A stretch of DNA of 64,000 bases from positions 1,054,001 to 1,118,000 of the forward strand of contig NZ_PCPG01000001.1 of the NCBI RefSeq assembly GCF_002979655.1, in the 5' to 3' direction. Under the pieces are notes generated by a model that had not been told where the DNA came from, did not search any database, and saw nothing but the letters and a program-made list of their open reading frames with translations. Within the stretch, counting starts at the first letter, position 1, and the number at the start of each line of letters is the position of its first letter. Made by a program: the position numbers and the translations under genes. Of the stretch, positions 9,696 through 18,548 are shown piece by piece. The DNA comes from Microbacterium sp. MYb45. Its GTDB lineage: Bacteria > Actinomycetota > Actinomycetes > Actinomycetales > Microbacteriaceae.

Positions 9696-12600
9696 GCTCC
9701 GGCCTTTCCGCTCGCGACCGCAGTCGCATCGATCGTCACGATCACCGGGGCCTTCGTCGCACCGAGCGCACGCGCTCCCGAGCGGAAGACGCCGTCGCCG
9801 GGGCTCGTGACCTCATCGACCAGGGCCTCGAGGTCGTCGGTCGGCTGCACGGCGAAGGCGACCGCGAGCGTCTCAGCAGCGATCAGCTCTGCATGGGCCT
9901 CCAGCGCGGCGGCGTCGTCGGGCGACGCGTTCAGTGCCAGGACGATGCGGTCGCTGACGTCGAGACCCGCATTCTTCCGCGCCTCCTGGACCACGCGGAT
10001 CGCGTCGCGGGCGAGCCCCTCGGCCTCGAGCTGCGGCGTGGTCTGCGTGTCGAGCAGCACGAACCCGCCCGAGGGAACGATCGCCAGCGCCTCGCCGTCC
10101 GGACGCCCGGTGGTCTCCAGCGCGAGGTCGTACTCGGCGGGCTCCAGGGCGATCCCACCCGCGGTGACGACCCCTCCCTCCTCGGACCAGTCCCCCGCCT
10201 TGGCCGCCTTGATCACGGTCTGCACGTTCTTGCCGAGACGCGGACCCGCGGCACGCGCATTCACGCTCAGGCGGTGCGTGATGCCGTATTCGGCGGCGGT
10301 CGAGTCCTGCAGGGCGACGAGCTCGACCGACTTGACGTTGAGCTCCTCGCGCAGGATGTCCTCGAACTGCCCCAGCGTTCCGGCCAGCGGCGACACGACG
10401 GTCAGACGCGCCAGCGGGAGTCGCACGCGCAGCTTCTCCTTCTTGCGCAGCGCATTGCCGACGCTCGAGAGCTCGCGCACCGCATCCATCGCGTCGCGGA
10501 TCTCGTCGGCGGCCGGGAACTGCGTGTCATCCGGCCAGTCGGTCAGGTGCACACTGCGCCCGCCGGTGAGGCCCTGCCACACGCGCTCGCTGATCAGCGG
10601 CACGAGCGGTGCCGCGACGCGGGTGAGCGTCTCGAGCACCGTGTACAGCGTGTCGAATGCCTCGCGGCTCTTCGGGTCCTCGGTGACACCGACCCAGAAG
10701 CGGTCGCGCGAGCGACGGATGTACCAGTTCGTCAGCACCTCGGCGAAGTCGCGCAGGCGCGCCGATGCCGTGGTCGAATCGAGCCCTTCCAGGTCCGCTC
10801 GAACCTCGCGCACGAGGTCACCGAGGCGAGCCAGGATGTAGCGGTCGAGCACATCCGTGGAATCCGTGCGCCATTCGGCCTCGTAGCCGTCGACACCGGA
10901 CGCGTTCGCGTAGGTGGCGAAGAAGTACCAGGAGTTCCACAGCGGCAGCAGGAACTCGCGGACGCCGGAGCGGATGCCCTCTTCGGTCACCGCGAGGTTG
11001 CCGCCGCGCAGCACGGAGCTCGACATCAGGAACCAGCGCATCGCGTCGGAGCCGTCGCGATCAAGCACCTCGGAAACGTCCGGGTAATTGCGCAGCGACT
11101 TCGACATCTTGTACCCGTCGCTGCCCAGCACGATGCCGTGGCAGCTGACACCGGTGAACGCCGGGCGGTCGAACAACGCCGTCGACAGCACGTGCATGAC
11201 GTAGAACCAGCCGCGGGTCTGACCGATGTACTCGACGATGAAGTCCGCCGGCGCGTGCGAGTCGAACCACTCCTGGTTCTCGAACGGGTAGTGCACCTGG
11301 GCGTAGGGCATCGAACCCGAGTCGAACCACACGTCGAAGACGTCTTCGATCCGTCGCATCGTGCTCTTGCCCGTGGGGTCGTCGGGGTTCGGGCGCGTCA
11401 GGTCGTCGATGTACGGGCGGTGCAGGTCGATCTCGCCCTCGGGGTTGCGCGGCATCGTGCCGAAGTCGCGCTCCAGATCCTCGAGCGAGCCGTAGGCGTC
11501 GACGCGCGGGTACTCCGGGTCGTCGCTCTTCCAGATCGGGATCGGCGAACCCCAATAGCGGTTGCGGCTGATCGACCAGTCGCGCGCCCCCTCGAGCCAC
11601 TTGCCGAACTGACCGTGCTTCACGTTCTCCGGCACCCAGGTGACCTGCTCGTTGTTCGCGAGCATGTCGTCCTTGATGTCCGTCACGCGGATGAACCAGC
11701 TCGACACGGCCTTGTAGATCAGGGGATTCCGGCAGCGCCAGCAGTGCGGGTACGAGTGCTCGTAGCTCTGCAGACGGATCAGACGACCGTTCTCGCGGAT
11801 CAGGCGCACCAGCGGCGTGTTCGCGTCCATCCACAGCTGACCCGCCACATCGGTGACGTTCGGGAGGAACTTCCCGCCGTCGTCGAGAGACAGGATCGTG
11901 GGGATACCGGCCGCGCCCGCGACCCGCTGGTCGTCCTCACCGTAGGCCGGGGCCTGGTGGACGATGCCGGTGCCGTCGCTGACCGTGACGTAGTCGTCGA
12001 CCAGGATGCGCCAGGCGTTCTCGGTGCCGTACGTCTCGGTGTCGGCGTAGTAGTCGAACAGACGGTCGTAGGTGACGTCCTGCAGCTCGGCGCCGCGGAC
12101 GGTGGCGTCGACCGCGGCGAGCGCCTCCTCCGCACTCTCGTATCCGAGGTCCTTCGCGTATCCGCCGACGAGCTCACGGGCGAGCAGGTAGCGATGCGTG
12201 GACGACTCGATCGCGGCGTCCGTGGTCCCGGCGACCTGATGCACGTCGGCCGCGCCGAGGGGACCGGCCGGCAGCACGACGTACTCGATCTCCGGCCCCA
12301 CGGCGAGTGCGACGTTTGTCGGCAACGTCCAGGGCGTGGTCGTCCAGGCGAGGGCGCGCACTCCCGTGAGCCCGAGCGACTCGGCCTTGGCCCCGGTCAA
12401 CGGGAAGGTCACCGTGACGGAGGGGTCCTGACGCATCTGGTACACGTCGTCGTCCATGCGCAGCTCGTGGGCGCTGAGCGGGGTCTCATCACGCCAGCAG
12501 TACGGCAGCACGCGGTAGCCCTCGTAGGCGAGGCCCTTGTCGTACAGCGTCTTGAACGCCCAGAGCACGCTCTCCATGTACCCGAGGTCGAGCGTCTTGT

Positions 12601-13072
12601 AGCCGCGATCGAAGTCGACCCAGCGCGCCTGGCGGGTGACGTAGTCCTGCCACTCGTGCGTGTAGGCGAGCACGGAGCTCTTCGCCTTCGCGTTGAAGAC
12701 GTCGATGCCCATCTCCTCGATCTCGGCCTTCTCGGTGATGCCGAGCTGCTTCATCGCCTCGAGCTCGGCGGGAAGTCCGTGCGTGTCCCAGCCGAAGACC
12801 CGGTCGACCTTGTGGCCGGTCATGGTCTGGAAGCGCGGGAACACGTCCTTGGCGTACCCGGTGAGGAGGTGGCCGTAGTGCGGCAGGCCGTTCGCGAACG
12901 GCGGGCCGTCGTAGAACACCCACTCCGGCGATCCCTCACGCTGCTCGATCGAGGCGCGGAAGGTGTCGTCGTCCTTCCAGAACGCGAGCACCTCCTCCTC
13001 GATCTGCGGGAAGCGGGGGCTGGGCGCGACGGAATCGGCGGCGGGGCCGAAGGAGGAACGGGGGTAAGTCAT
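9692..13072 (-). CDS. ileS: Isoleucyl-tRNA synthetase (long, eukaryote-like type)
   Basis: Charges tRNA-Ile with isoleucine and edits valine. At 1126 residues it belongs to the longer IleRS class common in Actinobacteria and eukaryotes. The HIGH-type signature is PHYGH at 64-68 and KMSKS is at 655-659. Between them lies the CP1 editing domain with [11 protein letters not shown]. The C-terminal part has a tRNA-binding region and the DUF5915-like tail. The long class often includes naturally mupirocin-insensitive enzymes, but no prediction can be made from sequence alone. It heads the ileS-folC-DUF4233-ndk run and is preceded by a T-box leader. Confidence 0.97.
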   Translation of the reverse strand: MTYPRSSFGPAADSVAPSPRFPQIEEEVLAFWKDDDTFRASIEQREGSPEWVFYDGPPFANGLPHYGHLLTGYAKDVFPRFQTMTGHKVDRVFGWDTHGLPAELEAMKQLGITEKAEIEEMGIDVFNAKAKSSVLAYTHEWQDYVTRQARWVDFDRGYKTLDLGYMESVLWAFKTLYDKGLAYEGYRVLPYCWRDETPLSAHELRMDDDVYQMRQDPSVTVTFPLTGAKAESLGLTGVRALAWTTTPWTLPTNVALAVGPEIEYVVLPAGPLGAADVHQVAGTTDAAIESSTHRYLLARELVGGYAKDLGYESAEEALAAVDATVRGAELQDVTYDRLFDYYADTETYGTENAWRILVDDYVTVSDGTGIVHQAPAYGEDDQRVAGAAGIPTILSLDDGGKFLPNVTDVAGQLWMDANTPLVRLIRENGRLIRLQSYEHSYPHCWRCRNPLIYKAVSSWFIRVTDIKDDMLANNEQVTWVPENVKHGQFGKWLEGARDWSISRNRYWGSPIPIWKSDDPEYPRVDAYGSLEDLERDFGTMPRNPEGEIDLHRPYIDDLTRPNPDDPTGKSTMRRIEDVFDVWFDSGSMPYAQVHYPFENQEWFDSHAPADFIVEYIGQTRGWFYVMHVLSTALFDRPAFTGVSCHGIVLGSDGYKMSKSLRNYPDVSEVLDRDGSDAMRWFLMSSSVLRGGNLAVTEEGIRSGVREFLLPLWNSWYFFATYANASGVDGYEAEWRTDSTDVLDRYILARLGDLVREVRADLEGLDSTTASARLRDFAEVLTNWYIRRSRDRFWVGVTEDPKSREAFDTLYTVLETLTRVAAPLVPLISERVWQGLTGGRSVHLTDWPDDTQFPAADEIRDAMDAVRELSSVGNALRKKEKLRVRLPLARLTVVSPLAGTLGQFEDILREELNVKSVELVALQDSTAAEYGITHRLSVNARAAGPRLGKNVQTVIKAAKAGDWSEEGGVVTAGGIALEPAEYDLALETTGRPDGEALAIVPSGGFVLLDTQTTPQLEAEGLARDAIRVVQEARKNAGLDVSDRIVLALNASPDDAAALEAHAELIAAETLAVAFAVQPTDDLEALVDEVTSPGDGVFRSGARALGATKAPVIVTIDATAVASGKAGA

Positions 13073-13079
13073 CGTGTCT

Positions 13080-13285
13080 CGCAGTGGTCGTCGTGGCGGA
13101 TGCTCCTGCGAGGACGACCCTCACGGACCGCGGTACCACCTCGCGTGCCACGCCTTGCGACGCGACCACTCTCACTGCGGCTGTGACGGGCCTGCCCCGC
13201 TCGGTTCTAGTGAGCACACCCCGAGGGATGCGCCGTTCTTCCGAGAGCTCCCCGGTGATGCCGGATCGATGCTCGTCCCTCCAGT
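13080..13285 (-). promoter_or_regulatory. T-box riboswitch leader of ileS
   Basis: Read on the minus strand, the region carries the near-universal T-box core GGTGGTACCGCGG (13140-13128). About 120 bases upstream lies a short stem region with CATCACCGGG, whose ATC (13259-13257) is a plausible isoleucine specifier codon. A GGAGCTCTCGGAAGAAC linker follows. The short distance and the absence of a terminator with U-run fit the actinobacterial ileS class with ultrashort stem I, which controls translation by sequestering the ribosome site. Uncharged tRNA-Ile would then raise IleRS synthesis. Exact stems need covariance modelling. Confidence 0.88.
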
Positions 13286-13312
13286 GTACGCGGGTCCCGC
13301 GCGGTGGGCCGC

Positions 13313-13391
13313 CCTGCGCTTCCCGCGCTTCCCGCCGTCCTGCGCTTCCGCGGACTTTCGCGCTTCCCGCGGCCTTTCGCGCTTCCCGCGG
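13313..13391. repeat. Short GC-rich direct repeats in the ileS upstream gap
   Basis: The 18-base unit ctttcgcgcttcccgcgg occurs perfectly at 13355-13372 and again at 13374-13391 (19-base period). Degenerate gcgcttcccgc copies precede it from about 13313. Each copy has self-complementary CGCG ends. The repeats lie just downstream of the DUF559-like gene and upstream of the T-box transcript, so they may act as transcription pause or termination structures or be simple slippage products. Confidence 0.7.
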
Positions 13392-13489
13392 TCGAAATCG
13401 AGGAGATTGGCCGAACAAAAGACGAAAGGCCGAGGGAGCGACGCCTCCGAATACCGACAGGCCCCGTGCCCCGTGCACGTCTCGGCGAC

Positions 13490-14329
13490 TCAGGCCTCGT
13501 GCATCCCCTGCGCGACGGCGCGCATGATCAGGTCCTGCACTGCTGGCCACTCGAACATCATCTGAGAGTACGAGACTCGGATGACGTGGTATCCCCCGAG
13601 CTTCAACACAGCGTCATGCCGGATGTCTTCACTGCGCTGTGCACCGACATGATGCCCACCGTCGATCTGGATGACGAGGCGGCTGCCGATCAGAGCGTCG
13701 ACACGGTGACCTGCGATCCAGATCTGAGCGCGCACGGGCACCCGGAGCCAGCGGAGCCGCTCGCGGAGGTACGTCTCCAATCCCGCATCCGAGAAGGGCG
13801 TGGCGGTCGCCAGAACTCGACGAGCGGCTGGTCTCCAGGGAAGGCCCCTCAGGTCCTCGATCTTCACAAGCGATCTGTTCAATGCGGACTCCCACGTGGC
13901 GAGCGCCTGCTCAAACGGTTCGCACTCGGCGATGTGCGCCAGCACGTTCTCTACCGGATCGACCAACGCGTCAGGGTGACGCGGGATGACCGGTGCTCCC
14001 CAGTGCACTTTGGCTCGGAGGTCGCGCCGACTCGCAGAGTTCGTCCCGACGGCGACGTGCGGGACACCGTTCGGGTCATGCACCCAGAGCCCGAGGCGGC
14101 CGGCCTGAGTCCGACAGGTGAGTACCACCCCGTGTCGGGCTGCGCCCAGCAGGAGCGGGTCTGCCGTGGGCGAGGCGAGCCATCCACGTCGAGGACGGGT
14201 GATGGCTCCGGCTCTGAGCGCAGCTTCCACTGCCGTCCTGCCGAACCCGAGATCAGCGACGCGTCCGGACCGCACGATACCGCCGAGGTCGACGATTCGC
14301 TCCGTGAGTCCCTCCGCCGTTCGCCGCAC
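13490..14329 (-). CDS. DUF559-like (PD-(D/E)XK nuclease fold) protein
   Basis: Conserved actinobacterial protein type with a presumed winged-helix N-terminus (IVRSGRVADLGFGRTAVEAALRAGAITRPRRGW) and a C-terminal endonuclease-like fold. The latter shows RVDALIGSRLVIQIDGGHH...D..RHDAVLKLGGYHVIRVSY, the D...QxDG-H...RD..L..GYxVxRxxY pattern of DUF559/very-short-patch-like proteins. I choose GTG 14329 (279 residues) because homologues start shortly before this helix; the frame is open to 14725 but the extra part is arginine/serine-rich shadow sequence. No methyltransferase partner is adjacent. Function unknown; DNA-related by fold. Confidence 0.65.
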   Translation of the reverse strand: MRRTAEGLTERIVDLGGIVRSGRVADLGFGRTAVEAALRAGAITRPRRGWLASPTADPLLLGAARHGVVLTCRTQAGRLGLWVHDPNGVPHVAVGTNSASRRDLRAKVHWGAPVIPRHPDALVDPVENVLAHIAECEPFEQALATWESALNRSLVKIEDLRGLPWRPAARRVLATATPFSDAGLETYLRERLRWLRVPVRAQIWIAGHRVDALIGSRLVIQIDGGHHVGAQRSEDIRHDAVLKLGGYHVIRVSYSQMMFEWPAVQDLIMRAVAQGMHEA

Positions 14330-14624
14330 CCGTCCAGTGTGAAGCTGTGATGCTCCGTCGCCGAGCGCGAAAACGCCATCTGTGCACCGCTGTGCGCTTC
14401 CAGGTCGGGTGGAGGACAAGTCGCGGTCGCATGTCTTCAGGTATTTCGCGCTCCGCTCGGCCGAAATCCGTGCGGGTGGCCGCGCCGAGCGCAGAAGGCC
14501 GGGGCGACTGTGAGTCGACAGCCTGCAGCGCCCGGCAGGAAGTCGGAGCGTGCGACTCGGGTGTGAATCTGCGTGCCGAGGCCGGGGCCAGGCCGGTGTC
14601 TGTGCCAGGCCATAGCCTCGGAGC
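14330..14624. other. Divergent intergenic region
   Basis: About 295 bases between the DUF559-like gene and the pentapeptide-like gene. Open frames through it have atypical composition for this genome's proteins and no recognisable similarity. It presumably holds two divergent promoters; I could not identify convincing -10/-35 pairs or hairpins. Confidence 0.4.
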
Positions 14625-15275
14625 ATGGCCCGCACGACAGAGTCCCCCGCACCGCCCCGCATCAGCGACCCCGATCTGCCCCGGGAGTTCGAGCCCGCAT
14701 CCCCCGCGCGCAGCGCCGACATCATCGCCGCGAGCCTCGATCTCCACGGAACGGTGGACCTCGCCTACGCGACACTCGAACAGTGCACCGTGTCGGCGGA
14801 TGCCGAAGCCGTCGACCTCACGGGCGCGACGGTGGTCGACGTCGAGATGTCCGGGGCACGCATCGCTTCACTGCGGATGCGCGACACCGGTGTGCGACGA
14901 CTGCGGATCGCTGGCGGCCGCATCGGCACCCTCGACCTCAGCGAGGCACGCATCTCGGAACTCGAGCTGCGTGACGTACGGATCGACTACCTCAACCTCG
15001 GTGCCGCGAAGGTGACCGACCTCGAGATCTCCGGCTGCGCGATCCGCACGATCGACATGCCGCAGGCCGACCTCACCCGCGTCCGGTTCACCGCCACGAC
15101 CAGCGACGAGGTCGACCCGCGGGGCATGCGCGCCACAGACGTCGATCTGCGCGGTCTCGATGCGATGACCTACCTCGACGCCAACAGCCTCCGCGGGACG
15201 ACACTCTCGTCGTTCCAGGTGCAGCAGCTGGCGCCCGTGATCGCGGCGGGCCTGGGCATCCAGATCAAGGACTGA
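14625..15275 (+). CDS. Pentapeptide-repeat-like beta-helix protein
   Basis: 216 residues beginning at ATG 14625. From about residue 38 to 155 the sequence cycles in steps of five with a leucine/isoleucine/valine or alanine at fixed positions (DLTGA, DVEMSGARI, LRIAGGRIGTLDLSEARI, ELELRDVRI, YLNLGAAKV, DLEISGCAI). This predicts a right-handed quadrilateral beta-helix with degenerate repeats. The C-terminus (TYLDANSLRGTTLSSFQVQQLAPVIAAGLGI) resembles the ends of actinobacterial pentapeptide proteins. No signal peptide. Some relatives mimic DNA, but nothing here shows that. Its stop overlaps the convergent ABC gene by 11 bases. Confidence 0.75.
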   Translation: MARTTESPAPPRISDPDLPREFEPASPARSADIIAASLDLHGTVDLAYATLEQCTVSADAEAVDLTGATVVDVEMSGARIASLRMRDTGVRRLRIAGGRIGTLDLSEARISELELRDVRIDYLNLGAAKVTDLEISGCAIRTIDMPQADLTRVRFTATTSDEVDPRGMRATDVDLRGLDAMTYLDANSLRGTTLSSFQVQQLAPVIAAGLGIQIKD

Positions 15276-16770
15276 CGGGACCGCTCGCCTCCCGCAGCTC
15301 TCGCGTGAACGGATGCTGCGGCGCCGCGAACACCTCGGCGGTCGCGCCCTGCTCCACGATCCGGCCATCCTGCATGACGAGCACCTCGTCGGCGACGGCT
15401 CCGACCACATCGAGGTCGTGCGAGACGAGGATCATCGTCAGTTTCCGTTCTTGCTGCAGTCGGGCGAGCAGCTGCAGCACGCGTTCGCGGACCGAGGGGT
15501 CGAGCGCCGACACGGGTTCGTCGAGGACGAGCACCTCGGGGTCGGCGGCGAGCGCCCGGGCGATCGCTGCGCGCTGACGCTGCCCGCCGGAGAGCGCGCG
15601 AGGACGACGGTCGGCGAGTTCGGGTGCGAGGCCGACCTCGTCCAGCAGCTCGGCGACCCGCTCGGCCCGTCTGCCCCGGGGCACGCCCGCGGCCTCGAGC
15701 CCCTCGCGCAGGGAGCGCCCGATCGTCCATCGGGGGTCGAAGGCACCGAGCGGGTTCTGGTGCACGAGCTGCACCCGCGGCTCGCCGATCCAGCGCAGCG
15801 AGCCGGCGTCCGGCTGCTCGACACCGACGATCATCCGCGCCAAGGTCGTCTTCCCCGATCCGGACTCCCCCACGACGCCGAGCGTCCGCCCCGCCACGAC
15901 GGTGAACGACGCCTCGACGACCGCCGGCACCGCGTCGAAGCTCTTCGAGAGTCCGTCCACGACCAGCACCGGCGCCGACTCCGTCCGCACCCCCGCACGC
16001 GGTTCGTGGATCGTCGCCGCGATCAGCTGACGCGTGTACTCGTGCTGCGGGCTCTCCAGCACCTCGGACACCGGGCCGGACTCGACCACCTGCCCGCCCT
16101 TCATGACCAGCACCCGGTCCGCGAGCCGCCGGACGGCCGCGAAGTCGTGGCTGATGAAGACGAGCGCGGTCCCGGCGTCCGTGATCTCGCGCAGCAGGCC
16201 GAGGATCCGCGCCTGCACCGTGGCGTCCAGCGCCGTCGTCGGCTCATCGGCCACGAGGACGACAGGAGATGCGGCGATCGCGGAGGCGATCAATGCCCGC
16301 TGTCGGAGTCCGCCCGAGAGCTCGTGCGCATACTGCCGGGAGCGACGCTCCGCATCCGGCATCCACACCCGCCGCAGAAGCTCTCGCACCCGGGCGTCGA
16401 GCGCCGCCCGGCCCCGCACGATACCGTGCAGGCGCAACGGCTCCGCCACTTCCGCACCGATGCGGCGGAGCGGATCGAGCGAGACCAGGGCGTCCTGCGA
16501 GACGAGGCCGATGCCGGCGCCACGGAGCCCTCGCCAGCCGCGCTCGGAGAGCGTCGCCGCATCCCTCCCGTCGACGGTGAGCGTGTCGACCGTCACCGTC
16601 GCATCCGACGGCGTGAGCCCGAGGAGTGCGCGCGCGGTGAGTGTCTTGCCCGCTCCGGATTCCCCGACGATCGCGACGCACTCCCCCGGCTCCACCGCGA
16701 ACCCGACACCGTCGACGACCGGGTCCGCGCCGAACGCGATCCGCAGTCCCCGCACCTCCAGCGCACTCAC
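15265..16770 (-). CDS. Peptide ABC transporter ATPase, DppD-DppF fusion (system 1)
   Basis: Energises peptide import. The 501-residue protein holds two complete ABC modules in tandem: module 1 with Walker A GESGAGKT (about 36-43), signature LSGGLRQRALIA and Walker B VLVADEPT; module 2 from about residue 260 with GESGSGKT, LSGGQRQRAAIARAL and VLVLDEPVSALD. Fusion of the two subunits is common in Actinobacteria. Start GTG 16770 overlaps the upstream permease stop (GTGA). Last gene of the minus-strand island arm. Substrate class is peptide/nickel by family; the neighbours point to peptides. Confidence 0.93.
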   Translation of the reverse strand: MSALEVRGLRIAFGADPVVDGVGFAVEPGECVAIVGESGAGKTLTARALLGLTPSDATVTVDTLTVDGRDAATLSERGWRGLRGAGIGLVSQDALVSLDPLRRIGAEVAEPLRLHGIVRGRAALDARVRELLRRVWMPDAERRSRQYAHELSGGLRQRALIASAIAASPVVLVADEPTTALDATVQARILGLLREITDAGTALVFISHDFAAVRRLADRVLVMKGGQVVESGPVSEVLESPQHEYTRQLIAATIHEPRAGVRTESAPVLVVDGLSKSFDAVPAVVEASFTVVAGRTLGVVGESGSGKTTLARMIVGVEQPDAGSLRWIGEPRVQLVHQNPLGAFDPRWTIGRSLREGLEAAGVPRGRRAERVAELLDEVGLAPELADRRPRALSGGQRQRAAIARALAADPEVLVLDEPVSALDPSVRERVLQLLARLQQERKLTMILVSHDLDVVGAVADEVLVMQDGRIVEQGATAEVFAAPQHPFTRELREASGPVSP

Positions 16771-17579
16771 GACGTCCGCCCTTCTGCGCGTGCCCGCAGG
16801 ATGCGCCCGATGACGGTCGCCGAGATGACGGTGAGGGTGATGGCGATTCCGGGGAAGACCGCGATCCACCACGCCTGTCCCAGCACGTTGCGTCCTCCGG
16901 CGAGCATCAGCCCCCATTCGGGCGTCGGCTCGGACGGGCCGAGACCGAGGAAGCTCAGGCCCGCCGCGGCCAGGATGCTCGACCCGATGCCGATCGTCGC
17001 GAGCACACTCAGCGCCCCGAGCACACCGGGGACGACGTGACGCGTGAACGCCTTCACCCTCGGTACGCCCAGGATGCGCGCGGCTTCGACGTGCTCGGCG
17101 ACCCGCAGGGTCTGCGTCTGCACGCGGGCGAGCCGGATGTACACGGGCACCGCGGCGAGAGTGACCGCGATCGCGATGTTCACCGGCCCCGGGCCCAGCA
17201 CCGCGACCACGACGAGAGCGACGAGGAACTCGGGAAAAGCCATCAGCACGTCGTTGACCCGCATCACGGTGGTGTCCACCGCTCGGGGTGCGACCCCGGC
17301 GAGAGCTCCGATGACGAGGCCGACCGCCAGCGCGACCGCCGTGGCGAGAAGCCCGATCCCCAGCGAGCGCCCAGCCCCGTAGACGACACGCGAGTACACG
17401 TCGCGACCGCTCTGGTCGGTGCCGAAGAGATGCTCGGCACTCGGCGGGAGCAGCGCCGAGCGGACGTCGGTCTGCAGCGGATCGTGAGTCGCGAGCATTC
17501 CGGGGAAGACGGCGGCGAAGACGATCAGGGTGAGCATCGCCACGGCCGCCCACAGCAGCACGCGCTGCGCACGCTTCAT
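16767..17579 (-). CDS. Peptide ABC transporter permease, DppC-like (system 1)
   Basis: 270-residue inner-membrane permease with the usual six helices. It has the DppC hallmark near residue 50 (HLFGTDQSGRDVYSRVVYGAGRSL) and the EAA loop EAARILGVPRVKAFTRHVVPG, which contacts the ATPase. ATG 17579 gives the normal size and overlaps the DppB stop (ATGA); the open frame to 17867 is a shadow. It pairs with the DppB-type gene just upstream and the fused ATPase just downstream. Confidence 0.93.
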   Translation of the reverse strand: MKRAQRVLLWAAVAMLTLIVFAAVFPGMLATHDPLQTDVRSALLPPSAEHLFGTDQSGRDVYSRVVYGAGRSLGIGLLATAVALAVGLVIGALAGVAPRAVDTTVMRVNDVLMAFPEFLVALVVVAVLGPGPVNIAIAVTLAAVPVYIRLARVQTQTLRVAEHVEAARILGVPRVKAFTRHVVPGVLGALSVLATIGIGSSILAAAGLSFLGLGPSEPTPEWGLMLAGGRNVLGQAWWIAVFPGIAITLTVISATVIGRILRARAEGRTS

Positions 17580-18523
17580 CGGACACCTCCGGCTCGGGCC
17601 GCTCCGACGCGCGGATCGATGAGGGGATGCACGAGTTCGATCACGAGGTTCACCACGACGAACACCAGGGCGCTCAGGAGGATGATGCCGGTGATGACCG
17701 GAAGGTCCCGGTCGCTGATCGCGGCCAGCGTGACACGGCCGAGTCCCGGGCGGGCGAACACGGTCTCGACGAGCACGGCACCACCGAGCACGGAACCCGT
17801 GAGGTACGCGGCGAGCGTGATGGCGGAGGCCGCGCCGTGACGCAGCCCATGACGCACCGTGAACCACGAGGGACTGGCACCGCGGGCACGCACGGTCTCC
17901 GCGAACGGCATCCGCTCCGCCTGCATCAGGCCGTCCCGCAGCACCTGACTCAGCAACGCCGCGACCGGAAGGGCGAGGGTGATCGCCGGCAGCACGAGAG
18001 TGGCCGGGTTCCGCGCCCCCGAGACGGGGAACCAGCCCAGGCCGAAGGCGAAGACGCTGAGCAGGATGAGCCCGATCCAGAACACGGGTGACGACAGCAC
18101 GACCAGTTCGATGCCCGCGGCGACGGTACGAGCCACCTGGCCGCGCACGAGCACCGCGACGGCGAGCGCCAGCACCAGGGCGATGAGGAGCGCGAGCACC
18201 GAGAGCTGCAGGGTCGCGCCGAGCTGCCGGCCGATGACCTCGGACACCGGCATCCGCAGCTGGTACGACTCGCCCAGGTCTCCGCGGGCCAGCTGCCCGA
18301 TGAAGCCGAGGTACTGCTCGAACGGCGGCCGATCCAGCCCGAGGTCGGCGCGGATCCCGTCTTTCACCGCCTCGCTGACCTGCGCCTGGGGACCGAGCAT
18401 CACCGACACGGGATCACCCGGGATCACCCGGAACGCGAGGAAAGCGACGGTCGCGGCACCCCACAGCACGATGACGACGGATGCAGCGAGGCCGACGATG
18501 CGGACGAGAGCAGCCTTCACCAC
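17576..18523 (-). CDS. Peptide ABC transporter permease, DppB-like (system 1)
   Basis: 315 residues, six membrane helices. The N-terminal helix is followed by FRVIPGDPVSVMLGP, then the LGLDRPPFEQYLGFIGQLARGDLGES segment diagnostic of DppB/OppB permeases. The EAA loop is ETVRARGASPSWFTVRHGLRHG. Two GTG codons (18523 and 18520) are both possible starts. It begins 25 bases after the binding-protein gene and overlaps the next permease by 4 bases. Confidence 0.92.
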   Translation of the reverse strand: MVKAALVRIVGLAASVVIVLWGAATVAFLAFRVIPGDPVSVMLGPQAQVSEAVKDGIRADLGLDRPPFEQYLGFIGQLARGDLGESYQLRMPVSEVIGRQLGATLQLSVLALLIALVLALAVAVLVRGQVARTVAAGIELVVLSSPVFWIGLILLSVFAFGLGWFPVSGARNPATLVLPAITLALPVAALLSQVLRDGLMQAERMPFAETVRARGASPSWFTVRHGLRHGAASAITLAAYLTGSVLGGAVLVETVFARPGLGRVTLAAISDRDLPVITGIILLSALVFVVVNLVIELVHPLIDPRVGAARAGGVR

Positions 18524-18548
18524 CCCTGCCCTCCGCTCAGCCGGCGGT

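Noticed and set aside
9893..13186. 1097-codon plus-strand open frame opposite ileS
   Set aside because: The minus strand encodes a complete isoleucyl-tRNA synthetase with both signature motifs. The plus frame is a shadow and crosses the T-box.
13490..14329. Restriction-modification or defence system
   Set aside because: The DUF559-like nuclease fold stands alone; no methyltransferase, specificity or toxin gene is adjacent.
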